Below are positions 62,541 through 64,000 of a stretch of DNA of 64,000 nt, piece after piece. Source of the DNA: Apis mellifera (Eukaryota > Arthropoda > Insecta > Hymenoptera > Apidae); the NCBI RefSeq assembly GCF_003254395.2, contig NC_037639.1, positions 11,389,037-11,453,036 on the forward strand. The letters are read 5' to 3'. The translations under genes were made by a program, and so were the position numbers. The first letter of the stretch is position 1. Each line of letters begins with the position of its first letter. The notes beneath the pieces were generated by a model that was not told where the DNA came from, did no database searches, and saw only the letters and a program-made list of their open reading frames with translations.

Positions 62541-64000
62541 GTTACGTATATATCCTGTTACACCGCGTCGAAACGATCGTCGCGATGAAAAGTCTTTCTC
62601 TCTTTCTTTTCAATCTTTCGACTGAAAAGAAGATCGATACAATTTACAATTGGAAAGCACGATTCATCGCGAGGATCGGTGATACTACGAATTTTTATCG
62701 TTTCCTCTTCTGCATTGGATCCATCCAGTATGCGAGAAATGAAAGTTTTCTTTTTCGTTCGTTCGTCGTTTGCGTAGGTGTCGAGGCCTCGAGTAAATCG
62801 ACGCAACGATATTTCTATCGTTTGAAAGTATGGCGCGCCCTTAGGTTCATTGCCATCGCGTACGGGTACGCGCTTCGAAGGGACGAGGCTAAAATGTGGA
62901 CAAAATGGAGAGGGAAGGGACGGAAGGAGGAACGGTCGTCTCCCATATCGACGACGGCGTTAAGTTATGGCGCTATCGTGGCAACATGTCGCCGGTCTTG
63001 TTCGACAAACTTTTCAATGTCGATATATATTTTCCGCGGGCGCCCTTTTATGAGCTGTTGAGCTAGTCTTTCGAGCCGCTCAGCCGCCAGCAAACCGATT
63101 CGACGTATCGATCTTTCGCGGCCCGCCTTTCTCTTCTCCATCTCCCTCCCTTTGTATCGTGTTCGTTTCTTGCTCTCGCCTCGTAAATCGCCCATTGATT
63201 CGGCTAATACTTCGATAGGAAACGTTTCAATTTTCCCAATCTTTTGACCTTGCACGCTGGAAACTCCGATAAGTTTCTTCCTTCCAACCAAGGGAGGAAG
63301 AAACGAATCGCGATAAAGTTCAAAATTTCGAATTTCATTTTATACGGGCAAATAAAAAGATCGCGAACACCGTAGATTACGATAAATTACGATAATGCGG
63401 GGAAATAAAGGGGGTAGAGTAAGAGGGGCGCATAAGTTGCAATTCGACAAACAAAACGCGGACCGATGTCGACGGAGGCGGCGCGTTATGGGGCGTTTAA
63501 CGAGTGCGGTTAACCAACCCGCCGGAAAACACCGATGTCGTCCTCTAATATATACGGGTCGCGTTCGCGGCAAGCCTGTCTGAGCATATGTTGCCACCTT
63601 CCACTAGTCTTGGCATCGTTCTTGCCCGCCTCGAACCCCTATTTCTCAAAGAAGATTCTAATAATCTCCGTTTCGCTTGTCACGCGATAAATAATCTCAC
63701 GGTAATTGCGCGCTAATTAAACGGGAATCCCGTTTTTTTTCCCCTCACTCCGATAATACGAGATAGAATAAAAACGGACGAACAAGCACGTTTTTACTTT
63801 AAATACTTGAAACTACCTCGAAACCTTTTACGTTTCGTTTAAATCGATCGTTCGATTCGATTTTCGCGGTGCGAAAAATTTCCTTTAAAGGTGTTAAAGA
63901 AAATCGGCGGATATACCGATCCGCGGGAAACGGAAAGATCTCGTTTCGGGACGCGAGGATGGAAGAGTGGGCGGTCCGCGGTGGTCGATCGTTAGAGGAT
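62067..64000. other. No gene recognised
   Basis: G-rich DNA (62090-62220) is followed by the long TA array and then by complex sequence. Two overlapping frames here, 62585-63061 (plus) and 63291-62965 (minus, highly charged), are fairly long but match no family; the minus one has no ATG at its upstream end. Confidence 0.45.
62483..62537. repeat. (AT)27 microsatellite
   Basis: An uninterrupted AT array of 55 nt, the longest perfect dinucleotide array in the window. Confidence 0.95.

Noticed and set aside
62965..63291. 108-codon charged minus-strand frame
   Set aside because: No ATG at its upstream end, no recognised family, and an overlapping frame of similar quality on the other strand.

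Overview
The window looks like animal nuclear DNA, most likely from a hymenopteran insect such as a bee. The evidence is a split gene with short GT-AG introns, very frequent CpG, dense short microsatellites (GA/CT, TA, CCA, CTC, CTCTC, CGTT), homopolymer T and A runs, and no transposon I can recognise. No bacterial or viral gene organisation is present. The assignment to Hymenoptera is inference from composition and gene type.

One gene is firmly supported. It is a minus-strand LIM-only (LMO/rhombotin, Beadex-like) gene, of which three coding exons lie at 17148-17066, 16971-16834 and 16131-16006. They join in frame with all phases matching, encode a short N-terminus, a complete first LIM domain and the first part of a second, and end at a good splice donor. 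The final exon was not found between 1 and 16005, so the gene probably runs off the left edge through an intron of at least 16 kb. A splice acceptor in the 5' leader at 17192-17194 suggests that the transcript starts further upstream, somewhere in the rightward 47 kb.

Layout: 1-16005 is the putative last intron with simple repeats and a few inverted repeats. 16006-17191 is the LMO gene core. 17192-64000 is a long region without any confidently coding sequence. It holds many microsatellites, several complex AT-rich islands that look like conserved regulatory DNA, two minus-strand segments ending in strong donors (49597-49718 and 53168-53310) that could be distal first exons, one plus-strand segment framed by splice sites (49032-49146), and a plus-strand promoter-like cluster near 61915-62066. 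These last items are low-confidence candidates.

The long open frames elsewhere are mostly translations of GA/CT tracts, homopolymers or CpG-rich DNA and were not annotated as genes. LMO proteins are nuclear LIM adaptors that bind LDB/Chip cofactors and modulate LIM-homeodomain complexes. A developmental regulator in a large gene-poor region with many candidate enhancers is a coherent picture, but the link between the islands and this gene is not shown by the sequence.
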